From Mactromeris polynyma (Eukaryota > Mollusca > Bivalvia > Venerida > Mactridae): a DNA stretch of 64,000 bases. The translations under genes and the position numbers were made by a program. Every line of letters begins with the position of its first letter. Position 1 is the first letter of the stretch. The notes below the pieces were generated by a model that saw nothing but the letters and a program-made list of their open reading frames with translations, did not search any database and was not told where the DNA came from. The stretch is taken from contig JASFXZ010000027.1 in the NCBI GenBank assembly GCA_032209605.1, positions 10,125,372-10,189,371 on the forward strand. The letters are read 5' to 3'. Below, piece after piece: positions 35,401 to 46,470 of this stretch.

Positions 35401-38400
35401 TAATGTATGTACCCTTTAACCTCATCAAGTGCATTATGTTTTATGGATTATTGTTTTCTCAGAGGGCTGTGTGGGGAGGCAAAGTCTTATGTATGTAGCA
35501 TTTCCTGGAGCAACTTATTCCTTCTCTTTTAAGTATAATCAATTAAATTTAAATGTTTTTTAAAAGATGACTATAAGATTTTAAGTATTTTTATTTTCAT
35601 TTATGAGAGTACAGTAATCGGTTACTTCAAGAAAATGTCAAATGTTTTTCAGCTTGATCCAAATCAGTTGATCGGTTGTGAAGACAGGTCTGATGACTTA
35701 AATGTTTTGACATACATGTACTAGACACCAGTCTCATTTCACAAATTTCAGACAAAATTTCATTTGGATAGACAATAAGTTTCTCTGATAGATTGTCAGA
35801 CAATCTTTGAAGCAATTGGCTTCCTGCTCGCATTTTGGATGATCTAATAGTACTGATGGATAATCTGGTATCCTTGTCTTTCCTTTAAACCACTTACTCT
35901 CATGAAATGCTACATAGATATTCTCTAAACTTGGTTCTGTAACATTCTTGCTGGGACCTTTTTCTTCAAATGAAATTTTCCACTGCCAACATTGGTTGCT
36001 GGAGCTAAAAATGGAAAAGAGGTCGCTTGTGATTCAAGTTTAGAAACCTTCAAAATGACATCTTCCCATAACACTGGATGAAAGTTCACCTTACTTTTTC
36101 TGTAATGTGCTGATATAATCCTGTCAAGTGTATTGAAATAGTTCCGCTCCACTTCCCAGAGGGGTTGTATGAGAGAAAAGTAGGAATACACTTCAATAAC
36201 TTTTTGTCTTGAGATACTCTATGGATGCTCATTACTCTTGGCCTGAAGTGTACTAGCATCATCATTCCTGAAGTTCCCCTTCACTGCACATAGGGGATAT
36301 TTAAGATAAAAGTAGGAATACACTTCAACAACTTTTTGTCTTGAGATACTCTATGGATGCTCATTACTCTTGGCCTGAAGTGTACTAGCATCATCATTCC
36401 TGAAGTTCCCCTTCACTGCACATAGGGGATATTTAAGATAAAAGTAGGAATACACTTCAACAACTTTTTGTCTTGAGATACTCTATGGATGCTCATTACT
36501 CTTGGCCTGAAGTGTACTAGCATCATCATTCCTGAAGTTCCCCTTCACTGCACATAGGGGATATTTAAGATAAAAGTAGGAATACACTTCAACAACTTTT
36601 TGTCTTGAGATACTCTATGGATGCTCATTACTCTTGGCCTGAAGTGTACTAGCATCATCATTCCTGAAATTCCCCTTCACTGCACATAGGGGTCAATTAA
36701 GATAAAAGTAGGAAACCTTCAAGCAACTTCACATTGACATCTCGATGGCTCATCAGATGGCACCAAACAGAAGGTTTGTGGCAAATTACGGCGAGTTTCG
36801 TTTGTCATGTTCGCATGAAAGCTTGGGATTGGTTTTGGGGGTCCATTCGGTCAAAGGTCAAGGTCACCATTACTAAAAATAGAAAATCAGTTTGAGGCGA
36901 AAAACTCGAATTTCGTTTGTCGTATTCACACCAAAGTTGTTATGTAGTAAGAACCTATGAATAGCTCACTTGGGTTGGTTTTGGATCTATTCAGTTCACG
37001 GTCAAGGTCAACATTACTAAAAATAGAAAATCAGTTTCTGGCAAATAACTCGAGTTTCATTTAGCATATTCTCACCAAACTTAGTGTATATTAACAGTAT
37101 GTAAAGAGCGTGCCTGGGATTACCGTTTAGTCCAAGGTCACTCATACTTAAAATAGAAAATCAGTTTCCTGCAAATGATTTATCATAATATTGGCATCTA
37201 ACTTGGTGTGTAGTAAGAGCATGTGACAGGCTTGGAATGCTTTTTTGATGGTTTCTTCCAATGTCAAGATCACAGTTTCTAGACATAGGAAATATTTTAC
37301 TGCTAAATATTTTCATGATAGTATTGTAGCATCAAACTTTGTGCATAGTGTATGCATACATATAGAACAAGGTTTGTGTTTGTATGCATCTCTCAGTGTT
37401 TAGCATGCCCTGCCATATCTAACACTTGGGTTTTGTAAAGGAAATATGCTTTACATTCAACTAAATGGCCTAACATAACTTGAAGTCTATTGTCCTTGAT
37501 GTCGAAAACCTGGTTTCCGGGATTTCCACATTTCTTGTTTTGAAATTGAATTGATTGCTATAGTTCTATTTATGTTATACTGTTTTCTTGCAGGGGATAG
37601 CTCTATATTGGACTGTGAATAATGTTATCAGTTTGCTTACCATGCAGTGTTTGAAACTACAGGCAGTAAGAAAATTGTTTGGAATTCCGAACGAGGTCGT
37701 TCATAAGAAGGAAGTTCGTGAAAAGAAAGGATTCCTTGAAGGATTTAAAGAAAGTAAGTATCATGGCCCACCCACTTTGAGGTACTGACATACATGTGAA
37801 CCATTCCAGTAGGCAAATAGGGAGATTGCACCTCGAAAAACGGGAGATTGAGACTCAAAACAGGAGATTTTTTCTGTGGCTGAATTTTGTCACTATTTAT
37901 GTCTTTATCCACATCATCAGCTGTTAATAGCAATATTCTGCAAATTAACTTGTACTCTAGGGGTCATCCCTTTAATAAATATGCCAATTAACAATTTTAT
38001 TGCCAATTGTCATATCTGAATGCAATAGAAACTTGAATAAACAACCTGACAAAGTGACAAGTGAGGGTCACGTTGTATGTTGATCAGTGTCACCAAGCAC
38101 TTGATTCCATGGTTTAGAACGTTTATATAACCCAAAGATTGTTGTATATACAGTTATTTCTTGGCACATGGTATCATTATTGTGAGATGATGTGCCACAC
38201 CCAATACCTAGCCTCCTGAGGTCAAGGTCACTGTTACTAAAAATACGTTTTTTTGTTAGGGCTGTAACTTCATTATAGATGGAGGGATTTCATGATAACC
38301 TGGCCCATGTGATCACCTTAACTAGACGATGTGTCATGCACAACACCCAGCCACCTAGGGTCATGGTCTCTGGTACTAAAAATAGAACTTTCTTTTTCAG

Positions 38401-40359
38401 GCTATAACTTCTTTATTATGCCCCCGCTCTGAAAAGGGGGGCATATAGATTTGCCCTTGTCCGTCTGTCCGTCCTTCCGTCTGTCACAAAATCTTGTGTC
38501 ACTCACATCTCCAAAAGTATATGAGCCAGAGTCATTAAACTTTACAGGAATGTTCACCAGCATGTGAAGTTTTGCACCTGGGGTTTCATGTTTGGCTGTG
38601 CCCAGTAAGTGCAAAGTTATGTCCCATGACTTAGTTAAAACATAGCCTACAGAGTATGCAATCTTGTGTCACTTCTATCTCCAAAAGTATATGAGCCAGA
38701 GTCATAAAACTTTATATGAATGTTCACCAGCATGTGCAGTTGTGCACCTGGGGGTTCATGTTTGGCTGTGCCCAGTAAATGCACAGTTATGGCCCTTGAC
38801 TTAATTAAAACATGGCCTACAGAGTATGCAATCTTGCGTCACTCATATCTCCAAAAATATATAAGCCAGAGTCATAAGACTTTACAGGAATGTAAACCTG
38901 TATAGTTGTGCACCTGGGGTTTCATGTATGGTTACGCCCAGTAAGTGCAAAGTTACAGCCCTTGGCTTATCACCATAATCAGTACAGTTGTTCACTTGGT
39001 AATTTTGATATCTATTCACAAACTATGAGCAGAATAATTTTGTGACTAAGGCTGCAAGTGGGGGCATCTGTGTTCTAGGGACGCTGAATCACTGCATGAA
39101 ATCATGAATGGAATTTATCCTAAAAAATTATCGCATTTAATCAATTCATTTTGTTATTTTTTAGTACAAAATTAGAAAATAATGAATTTAAACCCGTTTA
39201 TAAAGTATTTTTCTTCAAATATATCATGCTCATGTGCAGATGGTGCGTATGAATACATAATACAATTTCTTGATATACCACAGAAACCAGTTAGGCGACC
39301 ATATATGTAGGACAGTTATTGAAGACTTATGAAGTGCATGCAAAGGCAGAGTAGGTACTTTGAAAAGAGGTGATTTGTTCTATGCATTGTCATGCAAAAG
39401 CTTTACGTCATTGTGATCATTGATCTGGTCTTTGTAGCCATAACGAGTGTAGGACAAAACCCCCTCCGGACAAAACCCCCTCCGGACAAAATCCCCTTCG
39501 CTCATTTTGTACAAGGTGGACAAAATCCCCTTCATGAATTTTACAAGTAGGACAAAATCCCCTTCTTATTCTTAACTACAAATAACAACAAATATTATGC
39601 TATTATGTTTTCAATTACATACAAACTGTAATAACTATGGTTATGACATGCATTATACTATAAATCCAATGTTTTTGATATTAAATTTTCTTGGTTTAAA
39701 TGTTATAAATGTAATGTCCATGAAGGGGATTTTGTCCACCTTGTAAAATTCATGAAGGGGATTTTGTCCACCTTGTACAAAATGAGCGAAGGGAATTTTG
39801 TCCGGAGGGGGTTTTGTCCGGCTCCCAGCCATAGCATGTAAACTCTTGAACACATGTTATGTTATTGTACTCAATGTCAATACAAAATTTGGTAATACAG
39901 CAGTTTCTGTGCACCCATAATATAACTACAGTTGGACCTTGTTTATTTGACAACCTTCTATCCGAATACTTGGTATCATCTGAAATAAGTATCAGGTTCC
40001 AGCATGTTCTTAGGGCTATTTGAAACCATGTATTATTTGAACTATAATTTCAGACAGGATAAATTTGAATGAACGAGGTCTGGCTGTAGTTTGTAAGATG
40101 AATACATTTTTAACCTCAGGGTAAGATTCCGTGTAAGAAAAGCGAGATTATGAAATTTTTATTCATTTACATTGTTATGTTTTATAAAATGCTTTCAGTG
40201 TGGGAAAGTAACAAACTGCAAGCAGAGAGACAAAAACGGAAGGACGTCGATGAGAAGTCATTCAAAAAAGCAGGCGTTGGTCCTGTACCAAGAACATTCA
40301 GACATAACCCTGTAAAACCGAATGAAAAAAGGAAAATATCTGCTTCATCTGGAAGTTAA
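23396..40359 (+). CDS. OXA1L: OXA1L, mitochondrial inner-membrane insertase (complete, nine exons)
   Basis: YidC/Oxa1/Alb3 family protein that inserts mitochondrially made subunits into the inner membrane. Exons: 23396-23482, 25528-25653, 26272-26482, 27547-27690, 29159-29244, 30891-31055, 32908-33012, 37594-37753, 40199-40359; phases agree throughout, giving 414 residues (I recall the human protein as about 435). Residues 1-71 are Arg/Ser/Lys-rich and lack acid residues until the end of exon 2, as in a mitochondrial presequence. The core has five predicted membrane segments: about 134-155 (PWFGAIALT...), 210-230 (MPLIQMPILLSVYQAIRG), 255-274 (YFILPAITSLSIFAMLEFG), 293-313 and 314-330 (TVNNVISLLTMQCL). 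The C-terminal tail is basic (KLQAERQKRKD, TFRHNPVKPNEKRK), as expected for contact with the mitoribosome. No lesion is seen. Confidence 0.93.
23740..24790 (+). mobile_element. Decayed LINE reverse-transcriptase fragment in OXA1L intron 1
   Basis: Broken plus-strand frames read VESGVPQGSVIGPSQF, then FADDTIVYLAI, LQEDLDKLAKWEQQWKM, QVLTISKKKH, MEYASVMWYPHE and VQGRAIRFVKNRYH. This order matches the RT palm and thumb of CR1/Jockey-type elements. Several frameshifts and stops are present, and no terminal features are preserved. Confidence 0.75.
26721..26935 (+). mobile_element. tRNA-derived SINE
   Basis: The first 70 bases resemble a tRNA: TGCTCAATTGGTAGCA (box A region) and GAGTTCATTTCC (box B region). 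A central stretch (GTGGCGAAGTCGGCAGATGC) and a tail (CCAGGAACCCGCATAGGTC) follow, then TATATA. The arrangement of tRNA head plus conserved middle is that of the mollusc SINEs; I do not assign a named family. It sits in OXA1L intron 3. Confidence 0.6.
27877..28735. repeat. Dispersed mollusc-type repeat with about 140-bp internal units
   Basis: It starts TATGCCCCTTTCAAAGAAGA and then repeats a module five to six times: CCTTGACCTACCCTCCTCAA, ACTTGGTCCACACATTGATC, GTAGTAGAGAAAC, CTATTGATTTTGG, GGTCACTGGGTCAAGGTCA, CAATTGTAC. Modules have diverged and carry stops. It is in OXA1L intron 4. Confidence 0.75.
28736..30534 (+). other. OXA1L intron DNA around exon 5, no additional features
   Basis: Apart from exon 5 (29159-29244), this stretch is AT-rich intronic DNA with no open frame resembling a known protein and no repeat with clear ends. 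Confidence 0.5.
30535..30766. mobile_element. MITE-like element in OXA1L intron 5
   Basis: The ends CAGGGTGTTAAAAAAGTTTG and the reverse complement of ...CCTTTTTAACACCGTG match over about 38 bp. The flanks share CCTACTGTC(T)AACA/TACA, which suggests a longer target duplication or insertion into a direct repeat. There is no coding capacity. Confidence 0.65.
31464..31783. mobile_element. Pogo/Tc1-like MITE in OXA1L intron 6
   Basis: The left end CAGTGGTGCACGCT and right end AGCGTGTACCACTG form a 14-bp inverted repeat with one mismatch. The left flank is TA and the right is TT, so the TA duplication may have decayed. The interior (ATCCAAA...TATATCCGAATTC) is non-coding. Confidence 0.55.
31784..32624. 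repeat. Dispersed repeat of the 'phrase' type (intronic)
   Basis: Repeated phrases such as AGGTCAAATCATAAAAACTA, GGTGACCCTCTACAAAGATT, GGATTCATAAAAAACATGGC (twice) and CACAAGGTAGAATTTCATGA alternate. These resemble the low-complexity transcribed repeats common in bivalve introns. Open frames across it are not supported. Confidence 0.5.
32625..32885 (+). repeat. Unclassified dispersed repeat, copy 2
   Basis: Plus-strand counterpart of the repeat at 17345-17620 (minus). It ends about 20 bp before the OXA1L exon 7 acceptor (32908), so its 3' edge supplies part of the polypyrimidine/branch region of that intron. Confidence 0.65.
33875..35167. repeat. Large dispersed repeat with ATACCCCCACA ends
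   Basis: It begins ATACCCCCACAAACGAAGTT, has a (CGGT)n run at 33920-33945, and finishes TATTGTGGGGGTAT, so the ends form an 11-bp inverted repeat. Inside are a perfect 156-bp tandem duplication and two related copies of TAGCAAATGGTTTGTTTTT (34277 and 34496). It resembles the abundant bivalve repeat of this kind, in OXA1L intron 7. Confidence 0.6.
33953..34264. repeat. Perfect 156-bp tandem duplication
   Basis: Two copies (33953-34108 and 34109-34264) read identically from GGTTTTCATGGTTTCCGG to AAAAATAGTTTCTCTT. The identity means a very recent duplication or an assembly error. Confidence 0.9.
35627..36191 (-). pseudogene. Decayed coding stretch of unknown family, fused to the 132-bp array
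   Basis: Minus-strand frames: YFSLIQPLWEVERNYFNTLD, KVNFHPVLWEDVILKVSKLE, then HLKKKVPARMLQN. After a frameshift come AFHESKWFKGKTRIPDYP and LLDHPKCEQEANCFKDCL, and in a third frame LIVYPNEILSEICEMRLVSS and STDLDQAEKHLTFS to a stop. The stretch shows protein-like composition but at least two frame changes. I do not recognise the family. It is antisense in OXA1L intron 7. A retropseudogene or part of an unknown mobile element are both possible. Confidence 0.45.
36181..36710. repeat. 132-bp tandem array, four near-identical copies
   Basis: TAGGAATACACTTCAA recurs at 36181, 36313, 36445 and 36577, exactly 132 bp (44 codons) apart. Units match the start of the minus-strand decayed coding stretch next to them (compare GTTCCCCTTCACTGCACATA with GTTCCGCTCCACTTCCCAGA). 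Confidence 0.9.
36711..37590. repeat. Dispersed repeat of the 'AAGGTCA...TACTAAAAATAG' type
   Basis: Modules GGTCAAGGTCACCATTACTA, AAAATAGAAAATCAGTTT, CTCGAATTTCGTTTG and CACCAAA recur four times with drift up to about 37300; the remaining stretch to exon 8 is AT-rich. The same module occurs near 34080, 34240 and 38220, tying these repeats to one family. Confidence 0.6.
38210..38990. repeat. Dispersed repeat with TATGCCCCCGCTC start
   Basis: GGTCAAGGTCACTGTTACTA blocks precede TATGCCCCCGCTCTGAAAAG at 38416. After it, a module repeats three times: ATCTTGTGTCACTCACATCT, CCAAAAGTATATGAGCCAGA, GTTCACCAGCATGTG, TGCACCTGGGG, GGCTGTGCCCAGTAA. It is in OXA1L intron 8. Confidence 0.7.
39452..39819. 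mobile_element. Foldback element with GGACAAAACCCCCTCC-type arms
   Basis: The left arm (39452-39566) reads GGACAAAACCCCCTCCGGAC and is built of repeats of GGACAAAA(C/T)CCCCTTC plus CTCATTTTGTACAAGGTGG. The right arm (about 39716-39819) is its reverse complement, ending GGGGGTTTTGTCC. About 150 bp of AT-rich spacer separates the arms. No coding capacity. It is in OXA1L intron 8. Confidence 0.75.
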
Positions 40360-42790
40360 AGTTTGCTACATCTTTATTAAAGTGTCATTGTTTCTGTGAT
40401 GTTTCCTCATGACATTATACAAGGCTTCTACAGTTGCTATTTCCGTTTCAGCTTTATGTTTAAGCTATTAACAAGGACATACAAACCTTGGATTGGAAAC
40501 TTCCTACTATGTCTATATAGATTTGTTTGAACTCTCACAAGCCGCCAGATGTCTTCAGAGATCAAACCCACAATAAAAAAATTGTGATGTCAGCCATCTT
40601 GTTTCAGAATCAAGAGAAGTTGACATTTTGATCGATTTACAAAAGCTAAAGCCGGTATTTATATTTTTTGTGTTAGCCTTGTATGTACTTATTTTTTCAT
40701 GAAGCCTGACATTTCTTCCATATTTGTGATTGTTGACTTTCACCTATCGACAAGTTGGTGGAAATTCATGATACTTACAGAGTGCGTGTTAAGAATTGTT
40801 GGTAAATTATTTCTTGCTATTTTTCATCGATATCAGCCAGTTGTCAATCCATGGTTTATATGTCAGTACTATTAATAAGCTTAGAAACATTTAGTTCGTA
40901 ATCTTGTATGTGCATTTTGATACAGCAGACAATGTAAATGATACAATTAAATTCAATAATTTATTTTTTGTTATAGGTCAAAGACAACATATTACTTATA
41001 ATATATATAATGTACATGTTTGTGATCATGTCAACACATGAAAAAAATACAATGTGAATAAAACGTAATTCAAATCAGAAGAGATAATTATGATAATAAA
41101 ATCTGTTATGATGAAATATTGGTATGGATATCAAAGTTATGTAGCATGGTAAAATAATAATACATTGGAGTTATCAATCGATAATTATACCATTACTACA
41201 AAGCATACAGTAGATGTTACATTGTGAAATATATGTACGTATCTATAATTCTTATCATGTGTAATAATTTAAACATCTCTTGTTGTGAAGAATTCCTATA
41301 AATTTGTATGTGCTGTGTGTACATCAGATTAACCTGAGTATTTGGGTGAAAGAAGTGAACTTTAGTTACTATAGTGTAAGGACTCAATCTCTATTCAGAG
41401 TTGTCATTTCTGATATTGCTCCATTGTACAACTCTATCAAATACAAAATGTACAACCCCCTCTTTATTGAAAGTTCTAAACTTTCTATCATCCTGTGACA
41501 TACACATAGTTTCTACTTAACGTGCTACATGAAGATGTCCGATCTGGTGTTTTGGAAAAATTTAGACTTATTCTATAGTATATGTACTCTACATACACAA
41601 ACTATAGTTGGGATAAAGGGAGAAAACTCTAGAAAGGGATAAAGGGAGACAACTCTTGATATTCTCCTGTGATCTAAATCATGTGAAAAGTCATGCACCA
41701 GACTTCTTCCAGATGTTGGCCGAGGTGTAAGTTGGAGCATAGCTAAAATGACAACTCTGGATGGAAATAGGTTAGGCTCTCGTCGACATTGTAACTTGTC
41801 CAAGTGTGTTTTTCATCAGAAAGTACATGGTCAAATTGTTTAGTTCAATGATAACTGAGTATAACACAAATGCTAACAGTAGATTGTCCTATATGATAAA
41901 ATAAAATTGTATTTACATTGAATAAGCTTATTTTTCTATGTATGTAAAGACATCTTTGTGCTTATTTCCAATTTATTTTTATTACTTGGTCTGGGTGAGT
42001 GTGTTGCTTATTTGTACTAAAATTTGTTACAATTTTCATCTAGATTTATGTGTCTTGTGTGAATCATCTGTACATTTCAACATGTACAACATCAGACTTG
42101 CTATCTGATACAGTGCTTATAACTATTAAAAGTAGATAGTGTTTTCTGACAAAATATCCTTAGTCATATATATAAGAAAATCAGTGCTCATTGCTTTCAT
42201 ACAGATGTACACTACAGCACTGCATTGTCACTTTGCTTACATGTTTCCCAAAACCACAAATACAGTTTTCTGATACAGGTATTTTCTATCCAGACCTATG
42301 TGCTGAGTTAGTGCTAGCATAGGAAATACCTGTATTGGACGTGTGTTTTGCAGTTTTAGAAACAAATAAAAATGCAATATTTTAGAGTATATATAACTTT
42401 ATTTTCCTCCAATAATGAAGAGCATAAATATAGCTGCACATATGTGAACAGATAACAGTAAATAATATTTACACGAAACATTTTACAATTATATATACAT
42501 TACTTACGTATGGAGGCATTAGCATGTAATTTTCTATTACTTGACACATGATATTTTGATTGAAATATTGATGTAGTTGTTAATATCTAGTGATATGAGG
42601 AACGTCCTATGTACATAAATACATAATATTGTTTTGTTTTGAGAATTTGTGGTTTAATAATGATAGAATAAAGATAAAATGCAAAAATTGGAAGGATTTA
42701 CTGTTTTCTTTGTAACTCTATACTGACAAGGTTCTAGTAGTTCATTTAGGTATGAAATATACAGCATGATCCATCATACTGGTAATGTAG
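40360..42790. other. OXA1L 3'UTR and downstream DNA
   Basis: No further exon is seen. AATAAA-type signals occur near 41057 (GTGAATAAAACG) and near 41900 (AAAATAAAATTG); either could end the OXA1L transcript. The remainder is AT-rich without recognisable elements. Confidence 0.5.
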
Positions 42791-42792
42791 TA

Positions 42793-42949
42793 CAGTAAAA
42801 CCTCAGTAATAAAACTGGTCTTCTTAGTGAGGTGGTCTTAATATTGAGGTTTAAGAAAGAGCAAAACAGTGAAAATGGACTTGAAAATTGTGGTCTTAAT
42901 TTTGAGGTGGACTTATTATTGAGGTTAGTGTTTAGGTGAGGTTTTACTG
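42793..42949. mobile_element. Pogo/Tc1-like MITE with TA duplication
   Basis: The ends CAGTAAAACCTCA and TGAGGTTTTACTG form a perfect 13-bp inverted repeat with TA on both sides (42791-42792 and 42950-42951). The interior repeats GTGGTCTTAAT(A/T)TTGAGG(T) twice. At 157 bp it is a typical non-autonomous Tc1/mariner-class element. Confidence 0.85.
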
Positions 42950-42951
42950 TA

Positions 42952-44256
42952 CTGTATCTATCTGTTAAAGTTACGTCATGAATATCTTACAGATGATTGA
43001 AAAAGGGGTAGAAATGTCTGCATTGAAGTTATAAGTATTGTGGTTCAAACTTCAGAATTTTGAAATTGCTACAGTTGCATATCCATGAAGACAAATACCA
43101 ATTTATATCATTACGACCATTGAGTTATGTAGAATGACCACACGATCAGTTTTGTAGCATTTCTGTAAACTAGGAATGAGAGATTTTTGTTAATTAATAT
43201 TGTATACATGTATATCATATACACTGAACTAAAAAAGATTTTTTTGTAAAGTAGATCTAAACATTTCAAGGTTAATTGTGACATTCACCTTGTACTTCAC
43301 AAAATCGGTCATAATCACCTGATGTAAAACACGGTCAGCTTATTCGACCAAAATTGCATTTCCACGTTTATTTATATTTTGTTACATAATAAATATTTCG
43401 ACTGAATTGTGATTAAACTGTTTATTAATTTAATTGCAAACTATGTTGTATTTGCCGAAGCTATTTTTTTTATTTTATATCGAATGGGAAATTAGTTCTC
43501 ATACTCTTGATGACTGATTTCTCGGTTTTTACCTAGTACTTTTAACTGGTACTAGAGCAAAATTCAAGGATTGGGAAGTTTGTGACCACCCCAAATTGTT
43601 CATGGCCGACTCTAAACTTGTTATGGGCTTTGAGCAATCACTATTGTAATTTTTTTGATTTTCTTCTTTTATAATTAAGACTGAAGTCTTTTGGGATTTT
43701 AACAATGTCAGTGATGCTTATATCGTCCTTTTTATGTTTTAAGGCATACAATTTATGTTTTTATGGTCACTGAAAAGTCTTCAGGAAGGGCTTTGCTAAT
43801 AAAAAATAAAATAATTTTACCGGCCTACCGACCCATTTTTTTCAGACAGGAGAATGGAAACAGAACAATAATTCTTTTGGCCTGATGTAGCCAGGGTTCA
43901 AACCTAAAGACACCTAGACAAAGTATTGATCAATGTTATTGTACCTACACTACAAACTTTCACAGGCATAACAGTCGAGACTGTGAGGACCATGGTTGGT
44001 GCACCCAATATTTCGACAGACTGTGATTAAAGTTTCTACTGACAAATTAATGATGTTGAAGCGAGGACTATCACATGATTTATGCATGTTTTATCAGCGT
44101 TATTATCAATGCTGAATTTGATACAAGTATATGTACACTACATGACCGAGGTTTTGAAATGTCTCGTCATTATATGGAAAACCGTTTTATACTTTGTATA
44201 CAGGCATGCAGTCAGAAAGCTGATAAAATTCGTGCATGTTAAATCGACATAATATT
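42952..44256. other. AT-rich intergenic DNA
   Basis: I see no supported coding or repeat feature here. Confidence 0.5.
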
Positions 44257-44440
44257 TCATACACAAGTTAACAGAGTTTGTGATAAAACTGTTGACATAT
44301 GTGTACAAAGTATTTGGACCAGAATGACGTCTGTAGCAGCCAGCGCTACGTTATTTACCATTGACCCCGACCGGAGCATACCAATAGCCTGGTTTTTCTG
44401 ATCTTCAGAAAGACGTGGCATCATTAAATGCAATTGATTT
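44257..44440 (-). pseudogene. N-terminal remnant of a Tc1/IS630-type transposase
   Basis: On the minus strand an open frame contains MPRLSEDQKNQAIGMLRSGS and MVNNVALAAT. This matches the first helix-turn-helix of Tc1-like transposases (compare MPRLNETDRCRAVGMIEAGV in the element at 58458). The frame then loses similarity; no catalytic DDE segment follows. The 5' extension of the same frame (to 44742) is probably not coding. Confidence 0.6.
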
Positions 44441-46109
44441 TTAAAACAAATTCGATATTTTTTATCTGAACTAAGCAGCAAATGATTACTTGTCGGTGTA
44501 AAACCTGTAAGTGAAACCAATGTTGCTGCGCACGTGCAAAGTAAGGAAAGTTTTTCTCTGTTTAGACGCATGAATATACCGGCGATTATTAAAACAATTG
44601 CATAATCGTTATCCGCAATGAAATCGTGATAAACATGTGTAACACTTACAACAACATGTATACTAACCAAACAAATATTCAAAAAAATGAAGTGTAAAGT
44701 TTTCATTTTGGGTCCGTGTGTATAGTTGTTTTCTTTTATCATAATTGTGACACTCTGTATATTTAATGCGTGAGAAAATGCTGTCCTATTCTGACTTATG
44801 CATAATATGTAAATGAACTTGAACTTGGTGCATGTATATACAAATGTAATTCAAAATGAAATATTTATGCTCGTCATGATTAGTTTTGATAACGAGTATT
44901 ATTATCATGAGGAAAAAAATGATTTTTCTTGTATGTACAATCCGATTTGTGTGAAACGTAAAAACAATGTATATTGACATCTTAACTTGTCACCCTGTGT
45001 TCATTTGAATCAACCCGTTCCTGTCTAAATTAATGTAATATCTCCATCACCTTCATCCTCGAAAAGATTGGCGTGGAAAATAAGCACCTTTCCATACTTT
45101 CTCAATAAACACTTCAGTTGTAATTGATAAGTATTCATCAAATCAAATCAAACATAACCGCAAGCCACAATAAACTGAATAATACATCTGAAGGACTTGT
45201 TTCTTAATCTTTTAACTCTAATTGGCAAAACTAAGTGTTCGTGCGTTAGGTTTACCTCCGAGCTACATTTTTAGTTATTACAGATACGTCTTTTACTTTT
45301 ACGTTTGATATAGTGCAGCCAATGCACAACAACATTGACAAAACGTCATTGCGTGGATCAGTCCATATCAAACATGATCATATAGGCACATTTCCTGATT
45401 TTGAAAAAAACAACATATAAATGCATTGATATCAAATCAGCGTGTTTATTACAAAGCGTAATGGATACGCATCAGAATCTCAACGCAGACTATCCGGGTT
45501 CGAATACAGACATACATGTTTTCATAAAATATTTTTAGCGCGGAAGTATCATTCTTTTCACGAAATATGTGTGGGTATATCGCAGCAAACTAGAAAAATA
45601 TGTGTTAACATAACACTATTTTGGCAGAACAGATCGCAAAGCGTTTCGTGTTGTAGCAAAAGTGCACGACTTATGTGTACAAGAGGATTCTACGAAGCAG
45701 CCTCTGATTCTGTTGTCTTCTCCAAGAAAAAAAAACTACAATGACTGGGGTGTCAGAAAGGACGGTGTCGCTAATTTAAAGGACGACAGTGCAAAACATT
45801 TCAAGAAAAACAAGGAGTAAGAAGTAACATATTATTGAATTGCTTTGATCTCGCTGTGGTTTGCTAGACAATAAATGATATGATTTTAAACAAGATTCAT
45901 CACCCATAAGTCCAGCACAGACACTGATGATGAGTCATGCTAAACAGTATATACATGCTAAAGCAATATTTTTCACACGTGTTTGTTCAATATTGCTTAT
46001 GTTATTGTTTTAATTGTTCAAAATAAAACGAATGTAAAGATGATGATAACTAATAACCGAATCTGAGTGGAAGTAAAATAAAGCTTTGACCGAGTGAGGG
46101 GTTAACATC
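44441..46109. other. Intergenic DNA, one tRNA-like relic, otherwise empty
   Basis: Related direct repeats CATAATTGTGACACTCTG (44741) and CATCTTAACTTGTCACCCTG (about 44978) may be transposon-end relics. Apart from the tRNA-like unit at 45450, nothing coding is supported. The 100-codon frame at 45442-45744 shows no domain. Confidence 0.4.
45450..45513 (+). repeat. tRNA-Arg-like relic or SINE head
   Basis: The box-A-like AAGCGTAATGGATACGCATC and box-B-like CCGGGTTCGAATAC have approximately tRNA spacing. AATGGATA...GCATCAG recalls a tRNA-Arg D-arm. The acceptor stem does not pair, so it is not a functional tRNA. Confidence 0.35.
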
Positions 46110-46470
46110 CATTATAATTATAGAGTCTCTGTCGGTCATTGGTCTGGGCCACTAAATCTGCCCACATATGGCCGGTAGGGACTCTGTCAAACAACCTAGA
46201 ATTTTAGCACATTAGGCTGGACCTAATTCAGATAGTGGGAGAGTCCGTGTACCCCAAGCAAAATGAACGATTTACCCATGCAAATAGATTTGTATGTATT
46301 CTTAAATCCAGGGCTCCGGGGGCTCTCCTAACCCAGCTTGACGTAAACAAGCTGAGGAACTTATCAAATGTCCAAATGCATCTGGTCCGGCGGATGATCC
46401 CTCGAGCGTCGGGTTCGGTGATGCTAGCATTCCCGGGGGCCGAACTATTATGCAACATTCGAGATGTAGC
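46110..46470 (+). mobile_element. I/Nimb-like LINE, copy A (5' fragment, ORF1 start)
   Basis: GAGTCTCTGTCGGTCATTGG and ATGGCCGGTAGGGACTCTG (ATG at 46168) match the ORF1 start of copies C and D. The frame then reads broken versions of VCILKSRAPGALLTQLDVNK and RASGSVMLAFPGAE. It is cut off where copy B's 5' leader begins (about 46470). Confidence 0.7.

Noticed and set aside
44257..44742. 161-codon minus-strand protein as a real gene
   Set aside because: Only the transposase N-terminus (MPRLSEDQ...) is recognisable; the upstream part is hydrophobic random-looking sequence before the transposase start.
45442..45744. 100-codon open frame
   Set aside because: No recognisable domain, and the start overlaps a tRNA-like relic; composition resembles random translation.
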